Assembly: GCA_021846025.1 (NCBI GenBank)
Contig: JAJZDV010000019.1
Span: 1 to 32,383 of the forward strand
Source of the DNA: Pseudomonadota bacterium
GTDB taxonomy: Bacteria > Pseudomonadota > Gammaproteobacteria > Burkholderiales > Burkholderiaceae_C
Reading direction: 5' to 3'
Length of the DNA stretch: 32,383 nucleotides
Position 1 is the stretch's first letter, and every line of letters begins with the position of its first letter. The notes under the pieces were generated by a model. It ran no database searches, was not told where the DNA came from, and worked only from the letters and a program-made list of their open reading frames with translations. Below, one piece after another: positions 20,312 to 29,528 of this stretch. A program made the translations under genes and the position numbers.

Positions 20312-21265
20312 ATGACACCTGCCGTTGACATGCAAGCGGATCTCCATCTTGGAGTCGACCTGGGCGGCACCAAGATTGAAGTCGCCGCGCTCGATGCGCG
20401 GGGCCGCTTTGTGCTGCGCGAACGGCGGGCCACACCGCAGGGTGACTATGCGGGCACGCTGCGGGTGATGGCGGAACTGGTGGCCTTGGCCGATGCTCGG
20501 CTTGGACGGACCGGGACGGATGCTCTGCCCGTGGGCGTGGCCATTCCAGGGTCGCTGTCGCCGACGAGCGGGTTGATTCGCAATGCCAACTCCACCGCGC
20601 TCAATGGCCGGCCCCTGCTGCGCGATCTGGAGCAGGCGCTGGCGCGTCCGGTGCGGGTGCGTAACGACGCCAACTGTCTGGCCGTGAGCGAAGCGGTGGA
20701 CGGCGCAGGGCAGGGCGCGCGCGTGCTGTTCGGTGTGATTCTGGGCACCGGCGTGGGTGCTGGCATCGCCATCGACGGCGTCGACTGGCTGGGCGCGAAC
20801 GCCATCGGCGGGGAGTGGAGCCACAACCCCTTGCCCTGGCCACATGCGCACACAGCGTGGGGTGAACTGCCGGGTCCGCGTTGCTGGTGCGGGAAGTCCG
20901 GTTGCATCGAAACCTGGTTGTCCGGGCCAGGCTTCGCCGCCGACCACGCAGCGCACAGCGGGCAGACCTTGACTGCGCCGGCCGTCATCGCGGCCATGCG
21001 CGCGGGTGAGGCGACGGCGCGGGCGAGTTTCATCCGCTATTGCGACCGGCTGGCACGAGGGCTTGCCGTCATCATCAACATCCTCGACCCGGATGCGATC
21101 GTGCTGGGCGGCGGCATGAGCAATGTGGTGGAGTTGTACACCGAGGTACCGCTGCGATGGGGCGCGTGGGTGTTCTCGGATCGGGCGCGCACCCGTCTGC
21201 TGCCCGCGCTGCACGGTGACTCGTCGGGCGTGCGCGGTGCAGCGTGGCTGTGGAGCCAGCGTTGA
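20312..21265 (+). CDS. ROK-family sugar kinase, fructokinase (Mak)-like
   Basis: ROK kinases phosphorylate free hexoses with ATP. The 317-residue protein has the N-terminal phosphate-binding motif VDLGGTKIE (15-23), a central GTGVGAGIAIDG, and the ROK signature with zinc ligands CWCGKSGCIE (about 191-200). GGEWSHNPLPWP closely resembles the E. coli Mak fructokinase segment GGEWGHNPLPW, so fructose is the best substrate guess; other hexoses are possible. There is no N-terminal helix-turn-helix, so it is not a NagC/Mlc-type repressor. ATG 20312 is preferred over the ORF-track start at 20183; ATG 20330 is another option. The stop codon directly abuts the stop of the convergent comEA-like gene (TGATCA). 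Confidence 0.88.
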   Translation: MTPAVDMQADLHLGVDLGGTKIEVAALDARGRFVLRERRATPQGDYAGTLRVMAELVALADARLGRTGTDALPVGVAIPGSLSPTSGLIRNANSTALNGRPLLRDLEQALARPVRVRNDANCLAVSEAVDGAGQGARVLFGVILGTGVGAGIAIDGVDWLGANAIGGEWSHNPLPWPHAHTAWGELPGPRCWCGKSGCIETWLSGPGFAADHAAHSGQTLTAPAVIAAMRAGEATARASFIRYCDRLARGLAVIINILDPDAIVLGGGMSNVVELYTEVPLRWGAWVFSDRARTRLLPALHGDSSGVRGAAWLWSQR

Positions 21266-21562
21266 TCAGTCGCCGGGGGCCGGCGCCGCAGTCTGCCCGT
21301 TGATGCTCAGGCCGTTTGCTTGCAGTTGCCGCACTGACTTGCGGCCCAGGCCCGGGATGCGCCGCGCCAGATCGGCAGCGTCGGTGAAAGCCCCGTTGTG
21401 CTCGCGTTCCGCCAGAATTTGCTCGACCCGTGTGACGCCCAAACCGCGGATGCTTTCCAGTTCCGACTGGGTCGCGGAATTGATCTCGGTGACCGCGTGT
21501 GCGGTGGCGGCCAGGGCCAGCAGGCCACAAGTCAGCAGGGTGCGAGGAATGGCGGTGTTCAT
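21266..21562 (-). CDS. ComEA-like helix-hairpin-helix DNA-binding protein, exported
   Basis: The 98-residue protein has a signal peptide (MNTAIPRTLLTCGLLALAATAHA) followed by a tandem helix-hairpin-helix domain: EINSATQSELESIRGLGVTRVEQILAER, then FTDAADLARRIPGLGRKSVRQLQANG. This is the short periplasmic ComEA form of Gram-negative bacteria, which binds double-stranded DNA in the periplasm during natural transformation. It has no membrane anchor beyond the signal sequence. The start at 21562 is chosen for the signal peptide. It is the last gene of the minus-strand run, 70 bases after hldD; a comEA-like gene after hldD is a common Burkholderiales arrangement. No other competence gene is in the window, so uptake function is inferred. 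Confidence 0.85.
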   Translation of the reverse strand: MNTAIPRTLLTCGLLALAATAHAVTEINSATQSELESIRGLGVTRVEQILAEREHNGAFTDAADLARRIPGLGRKSVRQLQANGLSINGQTAAPAPGD

Positions 21563-21632
21563 GGCATCGCTCCTGTGAGTCGGTGAGTTCTCGCTGGGGC
21601 CTGGTGGGTGGTCGCGATGACACGCCAGGGCG

Positions 21633-22637
21633 TCACTGCAGTCCATGCTGCAGCAGGTGCCGCAGATAGCGACCCACGCCCACGGCCACGTCGGTGAAGT
21701 CGTGGTTGCAGCCAGTGGCACGCAGGTTTTGGAGGTCGGCCTCGGTATGGCATTGGTATTTGCCGACCAGTGCGGCAGGGAAATCGATGTACTCCACCAG
21801 CTTGTCCCGCACCATTTCTTCCAGACTCAGCGCTTGCAGATCGTGCGCGCCACGCATGCTGTTGATGACGGCATGGGCCACGTCGTTGAAGGGCTGGGCA
21901 CGGCCGCTGCCGAGGTTGAACACGCCACTGTGCTGCGGGTTGTCGAAAAACCAGAGGTTCACCGCAACCACGTCGTCGATGTAGACGAAGTCGCGCATTT
22001 GCGCGCCCGGTCCGTAGCCACCGTAGCTGCCGAACAGTTTCACCTTGCCGTCGCTGCGGTACTGGTTGAAATGGTGAAACGCCACCGAGGCCATGCGCCC
22101 CTTGTGTTGCTCGCCAGGGCCGTAGACGTTGAAGTAGCGAAATCCGGCAATCTGGCTGTGCGCCGCAGGCAGGGCGCGGCGCACCACTTGATCGAACAGC
22201 AGCTTCGAATAGCCGTAGACATTGAGCGGGCGCTCGAATTGCGGCTGCTCGATGAAGCTGGTGGAGCTTCCATAAGTGGCCGCGCTCGAAGCGTAGAGCA
22301 GACGCGTGCTGCTGGCCTGGCAGGCATCGAGCAAAAGCTTGCTGGCCGCGTAGTTGTTGTCCAGCATGTAGCGGCCATCGTGCTCCATGGTGTCGGAACA
22401 GGCGCCTTGGTGGAAGATGGTGTCGACCTTGCCGAAACGGCCTTGCGCAAAATCCGCGTAGAAGGTGGCCTTGTCCCGATAGTCGCTGATCCGCAGACCC
22501 ACCAGATTGTGGAATTTGTCGGCCTGAGTGAGGTTGTCCACGGCAATGATGTCGCTGATGCCGCGCGCATTCAGACCGCGAACGATGTTGCTGCCGATGA
22601 AGCCGGCTGCTCCGGTGACAATGATGTGCTGGGTCAT
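21633..22637 (-). CDS. hldD: ADP-L-glycero-D-manno-heptose 6-epimerase
   Basis: HldD converts ADP-D-glycero-beta-D-manno-heptose to the L-glycero form used in the LPS inner core. The 334-residue protein is a short-chain dehydrogenase/epimerase: the NADP-binding motif [10 protein letters not shown] is at 8-17, [16 protein letters not shown] at 81-96, and the catalytic Tyr141-X3-Lys145 pair in YGYSK, matching E. coli Tyr140/Lys144. The [20 protein letters not shown] segment is typical of HldD. The ORF track extends far upstream; [12 protein letters not shown] at 22637 is the natural start. It lies 70 bases after hldA in the same direction, so both ADP-heptose steps are co-transcribed. Confidence 0.97.
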   Translation of the reverse strand: MTQHIIVTGAAGFIGSNIVRGLNARGISDIIAVDNLTQADKFHNLVGLRISDYRDKATFYADFAQGRFGKVDTIFHQGACSDTMEHDGRYMLDNNYAASKLLLDACQASSTRLLYASSAATYGSSTSFIEQPQFERPLNVYGYSKLLFDQVVRRALPAAHSQIAGFRYFNVYGPGEQHKGRMASVAFHHFNQYRSDGKVKLFGSYGGYGPGAQMRDFVYIDDVVAVNLWFFDNPQHSGVFNLGSGRAQPFNDVAHAVINSMRGAHDLQALSLEEMVRDKLVEYIDFPAALVGKYQCHTEADLQNLRATGCNHDFTDVAVGVGRYLRHLLQHGLQ

Positions 22638-22707
22638 GGTAGGGCGTGTGCTTGAACATGCGCCGCTGCGAGCGCACTCACGTGTGCATGGGAATCCGTG
22701 GAGGTGT

Positions 22708-23637
22708 TCAGGGCAGGGGCCAGAGTTCGGCGGGTGTGACGCTGGCGGTCCCCAGCTTGCCGACGACGATGCCGGCGGCGCGGTTGGCGGTACGTACCGC
22801 CTCTTCCAGGCTGCTGCCGGCCCCAAGCATCACCGCCAAGGTGGCAATGACGGTGTCGCCTGCGCCCGAGACATCGAACACTTCCTTGGCTGCGGCCTGC
22901 ACGTGCAGGCGGCCAGTGTCGGTGAACAAGCTCATGCCGTCTTCAGCACGGGTGACGAGCACGGCCTGCAACCCGAGCGCAGCACGCAGCCTGTCTGCCT
23001 GTTGTTGCAGTTCGTCCTCGCCTTGCCAGTCGCCGGTGGCAAGGGCGAACTCGGCGCGGTTGGGGGTGATGAGCGTGGCGCCCTTGTAACGCGAGTAGTC
23101 GCGCCCCTTGGGGTCGACCAGAACCGGCTTGCTGCGCAGGCGTGCCATCGCGAGCATGCGCTCCACATGGGTCAGCCCGCCCTTGCCGTAGTCGGACAGC
23201 AGCACCACGTCGTGCAGATCGAGTTCCTGCTCGTAGCGGTCCATCAGGTCAAGCAGCACCTCGTGGTCGGGCTTGGACTCGAAGTCCATGCGGATGAGTT
23301 GCTGCTGACGCGAGACCACGCGAAGTTTCATCGTGGTCCGCAGCCCCACGACCTGGCGCATGGCGCTGCGGATGGGTGAGTCCGCGACGAGATGGGCCAG
23401 GCGTCGTCCGGCGTCGTCCGATCCCACCACCGACAGCAGCGTGGTCTGGGCCCCCAGCGTGGCGGCGTTCAGGGCCACGTTGGCGGCACCACCCATGCGG
23501 TCTTCCTCACGCTGCACCAGCGCGACGGGGACCGGAGCTTCGGGCGAGATGCGCTCCACCGCGCTGAACCAATAGCGGTCGAGCATGACGTCGCCCACGA
23601 CGAGTACCCGAGCCTTGGCGAGTTGATCCGCATTCAT
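22708..23637 (-). CDS. hldA: D-glycero-beta-D-manno-heptose-7-phosphate kinase (single-domain)
   Basis: The 309-residue protein is a PfkB/ribokinase-fold kinase that phosphorylates heptose 7-phosphate at C1. It starts [23 protein letters not shown], with the substrate-binding [14 protein letters not shown] and the catalytic signature [18 protein letters not shown] near the C-terminus. It matches only the kinase half of E. coli HldE; the C-terminal nucleotidyltransferase domain is absent, so a separate HldC/RfaE2 must exist elsewhere. The ATG at 23637 overlaps the lapB stop (ATGA), indicating translational coupling. Upstream codons in the ORF track lie inside lapB and are rejected. Products feed HldD encoded next door. 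Confidence 0.93.
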   Translation of the reverse strand: MNADQLAKARVLVVGDVMLDRYWFSAVERISPEAPVPVALVQREEDRMGGAANVALNAATLGAQTTLLSVVGSDDAGRRLAHLVADSPIRSAMRQVVGLRTTMKLRVVSRQQQLIRMDFESKPDHEVLLDLMDRYEQELDLHDVVLLSDYGKGGLTHVERMLAMARLRSKPVLVDPKGRDYSRYKGATLITPNRAEFALATGDWQGEDELQQQADRLRAALGLQAVLVTRAEDGMSLFTDTGRLHVQAAAKEVFDVSGAGDTVIATLAVMLGAGSSLEEAVRTANRAAGIVVGKLGTASVTPAELWPLP

Positions 23638-24806
23638 GGTGTGATGAGTTGGAGTTCTTCCGTGCGGCGCGGCGGATATGTTTCCCAGCCCTGACAGGCG
23701 GGACAATGCCAGGTGTAGTTGCGCGCCTCGAATCCACAGGCGGCACAACGGTAACGCTGCCGGGTTTTGAGCGCGCCTTCCACGGCCTGCGCCAGTGCGA
23801 GCCGCGCCGGCTCGGGCGACAAAGCCGTGCTCGACTGATCGAGCACGCGGCGGGCGGCGAGCAGAGTTTTGTGAGTCTGCAAATACGCGAGCGCCAGTTG
23901 GTAGCGCTCGCTGGCGTCGGCTTCGAGCAAAAGCACGGCGTCGAGCATATCGATGGCAGGATAGTCCTGCAACTCGGCCAGAAACCAGGCGCGACCGCTG
24001 TCGGCCTGGCCGAGCTGCAGGAACAAACGCGCCGCATCGACGGCGACGAGCGCGGTGAAATCGGGCTGCATCTGCGCGATGTGTCGTAAATGCTCGAGCG
24101 CCTGAGCAGGCTGATCTCGTTGTTGGGCCATGGCGGCGCGCAATTGCCAGGGCCGTACCGCCTGAGGCTGCGCCTGTACCGCCTGCTCCAGCGCCTCTTC
24201 CATGCCTTCGAGATCAGCCGACAGTTGGCGTTGCAGCCCGAGTTCACACCAGTAGTGGGCAATCTGCCGCCGGTAGCTGCCAGCGCCCAGACGTTCGAGT
24301 TGACCGGCGATGTCGATGGCGCGCGGCCATTCCTTGGTGCGTTCGTGAATCTGCAGCAACGCCGCCAGCGCCTCCGACCGGTAGGGTGATGACGCCAGCG
24401 TGGTGTAGACAGCTTCGGCGCGGTCGAGCAGTCCGGCCTTGAAAAAATCTTGTGCCAGCGCGATCTGGGCACGTTGCCGCTCGGAAGCCGGCAGGTCGTT
24501 GCGCGACAACAGATTCTGGTGCACGCGCACGGCACGTTCGTACTCGCCGCGCCGGCGGAACAGGTTGCCCAGCGCAAAGTGCAAATCCACCGTGTTCGGG
24601 TCGGCGGTGACGGCCTCGATGAAGGCATCGATCGCTTTGTCCTGTTGCTCGGTGAGCAGGAAATTCAAGCCGCGGAAATACGACAGCGGCGCATCGCGCT
24701 GGAGCTCACTCTCGCGCTTCCACTGACGCAGATCCAGCCTGGAGCCCAGCCAGCCCAACCCGAAGGTGATGGGCAGCGCGAGCAGCCACCAAAGTTCAAA
24801 CTCCAT
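23634..24806 (-). CDS. lapB: LPS assembly protein LapB (YciM), TPR and rubredoxin-like
   Basis: LapB is an inner-membrane-anchored protein that in E. coli works with FtsH to control LpxC turnover and so LPS synthesis. The 390-residue protein has an N-terminal membrane segment (WWLLALPITFGLGWLGSRLDL), about nine TPR-like helical repeats starting SYFRGLNFLLTEQQDKAIDAFIEA, and a C-terminal rubredoxin-type metal site with two CXXC pairs (YRCAACGF and WHCPACQGW). Length matches the E. coli protein (389). The start is set by the membrane segment; lapA overlaps it by 11 bases, and the stop overlaps hldA. Placement directly upstream of heptose genes ties it to LPS supply. Confidence 0.96.
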   Translation of the reverse strand: MEFELWWLLALPITFGLGWLGSRLDLRQWKRESELQRDAPLSYFRGLNFLLTEQQDKAIDAFIEAVTADPNTVDLHFALGNLFRRRGEYERAVRVHQNLLSRNDLPASERQRAQIALAQDFFKAGLLDRAEAVYTTLASSPYRSEALAALLQIHERTKEWPRAIDIAGQLERLGAGSYRRQIAHYWCELGLQRQLSADLEGMEEALEQAVQAQPQAVRPWQLRAAMAQQRDQPAQALEHLRHIAQMQPDFTALVAVDAARLFLQLGQADSGRAWFLAELQDYPAIDMLDAVLLLEADASERYQLALAYLQTHKTLLAARRVLDQSSTALSPEPARLALAQAVEGALKTRQRYRCAACGFEARNYTWHCPACQGWETYPPRRTEELQLITP

Positions 24807-25116
24807 CGGGTGTGCTTCCGTCGATCGCGGCGGGCACGGACCGGATGGGTGCTTGCTCCATGGGTTGCGGCGTTGGCATGGGTGGGCGAGGTGCGCGATC
24901 CAGCTGGGTGCGACGCGCACGCATCCATCCCGGCAGCATCGCCATGGCTCCGAGCACGGCGCCCAAGGAGAAAGCCGCCAGCAACAACACGAACAGCGGG
25001 GCGGTCCATTGCGTGCCAAACAGCACGTGGAGAACCGTGGGCTCGAGGTTGTTCAACGCCAGGCCGAACAACAACAGGAACAGAATCAGGCGGACGAACC
25101 AGTTGAGGACGCGCAT
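24796..25116 (-). CDS. lapA: LPS assembly protein LapA (YciS-like), inner membrane
   Basis: The 106-residue protein has two membrane segments (LNWFVRLILFLLLFGLALNN at about 4-23 and APLFVLLLAAFSLGAVLGAMAML at about 39-61) joined by a short loop with LEPTVLHVLFG. A Pro/Arg-rich cytoplasmic tail follows. This matches the LapA/YciS (DUF1049) pattern. In E. coli LapA is encoded with LapB and acts in the same LPS regulation complex. The 3' end overlaps lapB by 11 bases. A possible promoter lies about 40-70 bases upstream. The sequence is short and poorly conserved, so the name leans on the lapB neighbour as well as topology. Confidence 0.9.
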   Translation of the reverse strand: MRVLNWFVRLILFLLLFGLALNNLEPTVLHVLFGTQWTAPLFVLLLAAFSLGAVLGAMAMLPGWMRARRTQLDRAPRPPMPTPQPMEQAPIRSVPAAIDGSTPDGV

Positions 25117-25161
25117 GGATCAGTGTTCGAAAGACTGCGTGCGGAATACGCAGTGACACGC

Positions 25162-25187
25162 ATTTTAGGCGGCGAGCGTGAAGTCAA
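25162..25187 (-). promoter_or_regulatory. Possible lapA promoter (short spacer)
   Basis: On the minus strand TTGACT (25187-25182) is followed by TAAAAT (25167-25162), both close to consensus, about 45 bases before the lapA ATG. The 14-base spacer is shorter than the usual 16-18, so one of the two boxes may be chance. The 193-base gap between ihfB and lapA shows no other strong signal. Confidence 0.3.
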
Positions 25188-25309
25188 GTCCGGCAAAAAA
25201 CGCCACGGCCAAGACGGCTCGGCAGACGTCGGGGTCGTGCCCCCCGGATGGCCGGGCGCAAGCGCCATTCTGCCCGTGCTGACGCGCGCAAAGCCAGCAG
25301 CTTTGTGTC

Positions 25310-25636
25310 TCAGGAGCTCAAATCGGGGCCGGGAGGTAGCGTCGAGGTCGGGGCCTCGGTCCGGTCGACCAGCAGGCGCAAAGACTTGCCGGGCTTGAAA
25401 TGGGGCATGCGTTTTTCCGGAACGACGACTTGTTCGCCGGAACGCGGGTTGCGGCCGATGCGGGCAGGACGGTGGCTGACGGAAAAACTGCCGAAGCCGC
25501 GAATCTCGACGCGGTGGCTGTTCTCCAGGGCGTCGGAGAGCGCATCGAGTATCGTCTTCACGGCCAGCTCGGCATCGCGATGCGTCAGTTGAGCAAAACG
25601 CTCGGCAAGCAAATCCACCAGATCGGAACGGGTCAT
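25310..25636 (-). CDS. ihfB: Integration host factor subunit beta
   Basis: The 108-residue protein is an HU/IHF-family DNA-bending subunit: [14 protein letters not shown] at the start, [28 protein letters not shown] carrying the DNA-contacting arm region, and [16 protein letters not shown]. It pairs with IHF alpha (not in the window) to make sharp bends at specific sites in recombination, replication and transcription. The extra 34 upstream codons in the ORF track run into the rpsA terminator and are rejected in favour of the ATG at 25636. The gene follows rpsA as in most Proteobacteria, but a strong terminator separates them, so it needs read-through or its own promoter. Confidence 0.96.
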   Translation of the reverse strand: MTRSDLVDLLAERFAQLTHRDAELAVKTILDALSDALENSHRVEIRGFGSFSVSHRPARIGRNPRSGEQVVVPEKRMPHFKPGKSLRLLVDRTEAPTSTLPPGPDLSS

Positions 25637-25714
25637 GGCAAGGTTTGAAGTTGCAGTAGGTGGATGGAATGGGCCTGTTTCGCATGGATGCTTGAGTGCA
25701 TCGCTTGCAGGCCG

Positions 25715-25754
25715 ATTAAAAAAGCGCCCGCCTGCCATGTGTCAGGCGGGCGCT
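25715..25754 (-). terminator. Rho-independent terminator of rpsA
   Basis: On the minus strand a perfect 12-bp stem AGCGCCCGCCTG/CAGGCGGGCGCT with an 8-base loop is followed at once by TTTTTTAAT (T6 at 25723-25718). It begins 15 bases after the rpsA stop codon. This is the clearest intrinsic terminator in the window. Confidence 0.92.
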
Positions 25755-25768
25755 CGTTCCTGAACAAC

Positions 25769-27481
25769 TTATTCTTGTTGCTGGTTGTCGAGCTTGGCGC
25801 GCAACAGGGCTCCCAAATTGGTGGTGCCCGTGGCTTCGCGCTGCTCGCTGGCCAGGCGGTTCATGACCTCTTGCTGGTCCACGTTGTCCTTGGCCTTGAC
25901 CGAGAGCTGGATGCTGCGGTTCTTGCGGTCGATGTTGATGACCATGGCCGAAACCTGATCGCCTTCCTTCAGCAGGTTGCGGGCGTCCTCGACGCGATCG
26001 CGCGAGATTTCGGAGGCGCGCAGATAGCCCTCGATGTCGTCGCCCAGGTCGATGGTGGCACCCTTCGCATCCACGGATTTGACCGTGCCCACGACGACCT
26101 TGCCCTTGTCGTTCATGGCGGCAAAATTCATGAACGGATCGCCCTCCATCTGCTTGATGCCCAGGGAAATGCGTTCACGCTCGATGTCGATGCCCAGCAC
26201 CAGCGCCTCGACCTCCTGGCCCTTCTTGTAGTTACGCACGGCAGCTTCGCCGGTTTCATTCCAGGACAGATCGGACATGTGGACCAGGCCGTCGATCCCG
26301 CCTGGCAGGCCGATGAACACGCCAAAATCGGTGATGGACTTGACCGGACCCGAAACCTTGTCGCCACGCTTGTGGTTGGCGGCGAACTCGTCCCAGGGGT
26401 TGGCGCGACACTGCTTCATGCCCAGGCTGATGCGACGACGGTCTTCGTCGATTTCCAGCACCTGAACTTCCACCTCGTCGCCGAGTTGGACGATCTTGCT
26501 GGGAGCAACATTCTTGTTGGTCCAGTCCATTTCCGAAACGTGGACCAGGCCTTCGATGCCCGGCTCGATCTCGACGAAGGCGCCGTAATCGGTGAGGTTG
26601 GTGATCTTGCCGAACAGGCGGGTGCTGGCCGGGTAGCGGCGCGCCACGCCGACCCAGGGGTCGTCGCCCATCTGCTTGAGGCCCAGCGAGACGCGGTTCT
26701 TTTCCACGTCGTACTTGAGCACCTTGGCCGTGACTTCCTGGCCGGGGGTGACCACTTCGCTGGGGTGGCGCACGCGGCGCCAGGCCAGGTCGGTGATGTG
26801 CAGCAGACCGTCGATGCCGCCGAGGTCGACGAAGGCGCCATAGTCGGTGATGTTCTTGACCACGCCGGTGACGATCTGGCCTTCCTTGAGGTTCTCCAGC
26901 AGCTTGGCGCGCTCTTCACCCTGGCTGGCCTCGACCACGGCACGGCGCGACAGCACGACGTTGTTGCGCTTGCGGTCGAGCTTGATGACCTTGAACTCCA
27001 TGGTCTTGTTTTCGTACGGCGTGGTGTCCTTGACCGGACGGGTGTCGAGCAGCGAACCGGGGAGGAAGGCACGAATGCCGTTGATCATCACCGTCAGGCC
27101 GCCCTTGACTTTGCCGGTCACGGTGCCTTCGGCGAATTCTCCGGATTCGAGAGCTTTTTCCAACGACATCCAGGAGGCCAGGCGTTTGGCCTTGTCGCGT
27201 GACAGCATGGTGTCACCGTAGCCATTTTCGAGCGCGTCGATGGCGACCGAAACGAAATCGCCGACCTTGACTTCAATTTCGCCATGGTCGTTCTTGAATT
27301 CTTCGAGGGGGATGTAGGCATCGGACTTCAGACCGGCGTTGACGATCACGAAGTTGGGATCGACACCGACGACTTCCGCGGTAATGACCTCACCGGTGCG
27401 CATGTCGCGCGTCTTGAGGGATTCTTCGAACAGGGCGGCAAATGATTCGCCAGATGTGCTGGCGCTAGGGTTGACTGACAT
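25769..27481 (-). CDS. rpsA: 30S ribosomal protein S1
   Basis: The 570-residue protein has six S1 RNA-binding repeats, as in E. coli S1 (557). Repeats 3 to 6 are closely alike, for example [22 protein letters not shown] and [22 protein letters not shown]1 binds mRNA on the 30S subunit and helps unfold it for initiation. The start at 27481 ([22 protein letters not shown]) is preferred over the ORF-track start 16 codons upstream. No strong Shine-Dalgarno sequence precedes it, as is typical of the autoregulated rpsA of E. coli. It lies 70 bases after the aroA::cmk fusion and ends at a strong terminator. The 512-residue plus-strand ORF opposite is a shadow. Confidence 0.98.
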   Translation of the reverse strand: MSVNPSASTSGESFAALFEESLKTRDMRTGEVITAEVVGVDPNFVIVNAGLKSDAYIPLEEFKNDHGEIEVKVGDFVSVAIDALENGYGDTMLSRDKAKRLASWMSLEKALESGEFAEGTVTGKVKGGLTVMINGIRAFLPGSLLDTRPVKDTTPYENKTMEFKVIKLDRKRNNVVLSRRAVVEASQGEERAKLLENLKEGQIVTGVVKNITDYGAFVDLGGIDGLLHITDLAWRRVRHPSEVVTPGQEVTAKVLKYDVEKNRVSLGLKQMGDDPWVGVARRYPASTRLFGKITNLTDYGAFVEIEPGIEGLVHVSEMDWTNKNVAPSKIVQLGDEVEVQVLEIDEDRRRISLGMKQCRANPWDEFAANHKRGDKVSGPVKSITDFGVFIGLPGGIDGLVHMSDLSWNETGEAAVRNYKKGQEVEALVLGIDIERERISLGIKQMEGDPFMNFAAMNDKGKVVVGTVKSVDAKGATIDLGDDIEGYLRASEISRDRVEDARNLLKEGDQVSAMVINIDRKNRSIQLSVKAKDNVDQQEVMNRLASEQREATGTTNLGALLRAKLDNQQQE

Positions 27482-27528
27482 GGACAGACTCGCAAATCCG
27501 CAGGTGGCCCGGCGGGGTTGGTTGAACA

Positions 27529-27556
27529 CCTGAGTGCGGCTTTGCGCGAACTCAGG
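27529..27556 (-). promoter_or_regulatory. Inverted repeat at the cmk stop / rpsA leader
   Basis: A perfect 7-bp repeat CCTGAGT/ACTCAGG with a 14-base loop spans the stop codon of the aroA::cmk gene and ends 48 bases before the rpsA ATG. It may be part of an rpsA leader structure; there is no T-tract, so it is not an intrinsic terminator. Confidence 0.35.
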
Positions 27557-29528
27557 AACGTTGACGCCACCACTGCAGCACCTGATTCACGGTCTGATCG
27601 ACATCGAGTTCCGAGGTGTTGAGCGGCAGCGCGTCCGGTGCGGGCCTGAGGGCTGCAACACTGCGCTGGGTATCGCGCGCATCACGCTCTTCAAGCTCGT
27701 GCAAGACGTGGGCAATGGTAGTTGAAATCCCTTTAGAAATCAATTGCTTATACCGCCGCTGCGCGCGAGCATGGACGTCGGCGGTGAGAAACACCTTGAG
27801 CCGCGCCGTGGGGAACACCACGGTGCCCATGTCGCGCCCGTCCGCCACGAGTCCCGGAGCGCGCCGCAGGCTGTGCTGCAGTTCCAGCAAGGCGCGGCGC
27901 ACGGAGGGCAGTGCCGAGAGTGTGGAGGCCGCCTGTGCAATGGCCTCGCTACGTATGGCCTCGCTGGCGTTTTCCGGACCCAGCCATACGGCGCTGCCTT
28001 CGCAGCGGATGGGCAGGTGTCGGGCCAATTCCGCCAGTGCGCTCTCGTCTTGCAGTGCAATGCCCTGGCGTTGCGCCAGCAGGGCGGTGGCGCGGTACAG
28101 CGCACCCGAATCGAGGTAGTGAAAACCCAGGCGATGCGCCAGATGCGAAGCCACCGTGCCTTTGCCGGATGCGGTCGGGCCGTCGATGGTGATGACGGGA
28201 ACAGGACGTGCGATCGTGGTGAAGGCTTGAAAATAGGCAGGGAATGTCTTGGAGACGCAGCCTGGCTCAAGGATGCGGATGTCGGCAGGCCCAAAGCTGG
28301 CCAGAGAGAAGCACATGGCCATGCGGTGGTCGTCGTACGTGGCAATGCTGGCATTGCGCCAGCGAGCGTCAACCAGGGGCTCGATACGCAGCCAATCATC
28401 GCCCGATTCGACATGGGCTCCGAGTTTGGCGAGTTCGGCCGACATGGCGGCGATGCGGTCTGTCTCTTTGACCCGCCAGCTGCCAATACCGGTCAGCACG
28501 GTGGGCGACGCAGCGAACAGGGCGGTGAGGGCCAGGGTCATGGCGGCATCGGGTATCGCCAGGCAGTCGATTTCCCCTCCTGCTAGGCGTTGACGGCCGG
28601 CCTGCAGGCCACGCGTGGCGATGTAGCCGTTGCCCCATTCGACGCTGGCCCCAAGGCGCTCGAGCACGCGGGCAAACTCCACATCGCCCTGAATGCTGCG
28701 GGCGTCGACGCCCTCGACCCGCACGGCCGCGCCATGGCCGTGCAGACTGCCGAGCACGCCTGAGGCCAGAAAATACGACGCGGAGGAGGCGTCGCCCTCC
28801 ACCGCAATGCTCCCGGGACTGACGTAGCGAGTGCCGGCAGCGATGATGAAACGCTGCCAATTCTGGTGCTCGATCTGCACACCGAAACGCGCCAGAAGCT
28901 TCAGCGTGATGTCGACATAAGGGCGGGAAATCAGTGTGCCGACGACTTCGATGGTGATGTCGCGCGCACCGGCCACCAGCGGCAGTGCCAGGAGCAGGGC
29001 GGTGAGGAACTGGCTGGAGACATCGCCGCGAACGCGTATCGGCGCCGCGATGTCGACCAGTCCCATGCCAAGGCGCAGCGGTGGATAGCCGGGCTGTGCG
29101 TCGTAGGCAATGTCACAGCCCATTGCGCGCAAGGCGTCAACCAGATCGCCGATCGGGCGCTCGTGCATGCGTGGCACGCCACGCAAGGTGTACGTGCCGC
29201 CAAGCAGTGCAAGCGCCGCGGTGAGCGGGCGGATGGCGGTGCCGGCGTTGCCCATGAACAAATCGGCCTTGCCCACGGGAAAGTTCCCATTGCAGCCGTG
29301 CACCAGGGTGCTGGCGTCGCTCTGTTGGAGTTTCACGCCCAGGGCGTGCAGCGCGGCCAGCATCACGCGGGTGTCGTCGGAATCGAGCAGACCGGTGATC
29401 TCCGTCGGGCCGCTGGCCAACGCGGCCAGCAAGAGCACACGGTTGGAGATGCTTTTGGAGCCGGGCAGGCGAACCGTGCCGCCGGCGCCGATCAGCGGCG
29501 GCAGATCGAGCAATTCAGGCGATGTCAT
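27552..29528 (-). CDS. aroA: Bifunctional EPSP synthase / cytidylate kinase (AroA-Cmk fusion)
   Basis: One 658-residue frame encodes two enzymes. Residues 1 to about 435 are EPSP synthase: [10 protein letters not shown] (21-30), [44 protein letters not shown], and [12 protein letters not shown] near the end. It makes 5-enolpyruvylshikimate 3-phosphate for aromatic synthesis. From about 440 a cytidylate kinase begins at once: [35 protein letters not shown], later [11 protein letters not shown] and [18 protein letters not shown]. It phosphorylates CMP and dCMP. There is no stop or start between the halves and essentially no linker. Such fusions are known in Burkholderiales. The start at 29528 overlaps the tyrA stop region by 14 bases. 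The ORF-track extension to 29759 is antisense-like and rejected. Confidence 0.96.
   Translation of the reverse strand: MTSPELLDLPPLIGAGGTVRLPGSKSISNRVLLLAALASGPTEITGLLDSDDTRVMLAALHALGVKLQQSDASTLVHGCNGNFPVGKADLFMGNAGTAIRPLTAALALLGGTYTLRGVPRMHERPIGDLVDALRAMGCDIAYDAQPGYPPLRLGMGLVDIAAPIRVRGDVSSQFLTALLLALPLVAGARDITIEVVGTLISRPYVDITLKLLARFGVQIEHQNWQRFIIAAGTRYVSPGSIAVEGDASSASYFLASGVLGSLHGHGAAVRVEGVDARSIQGDVEFARVLERLGASVEWGNGYIATRGLQAGRQRLAGGEIDCLAIPDAAMTLALTALFAASPTVLTGIGSWRVKETDRIAAMSAELAKLGAHVESGDDWLRIEPLVDARWRNASIATYDDHRMAMCFSLASFGPADIRILEPGCVSKTFPAYFQAFTTIARPVPVITIDGPTASGKGTVASHLAHRLGFHYLDSGALYRATALLAQRQGIALQDESALAELARHLPIRCEGSAVWLGPENASEAIRSEAIAQAASTLSALPSVRRALLELQHSLRRAPGLVADGRDMGTVVFPTARLKVFLTADVHARAQRRYKQLISKGISTTIAHVLHELEERDARDTQRSVAALRPAPDALPLNTSELDVDQTVNQVLQWWRQRS

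Noticed and set aside
21645-22655. 336-residue plus-strand ORF opposite hldD
   Set aside because: Shadow frame; hldD on the minus strand has the full epimerase motif set.
25664-27202. 512-residue plus-strand ORF opposite rpsA with repeated His/Val/Asp patterns
   Set aside because: The repeats are the antisense image of the six S1 domains; the frame also covers the rpsA terminator.
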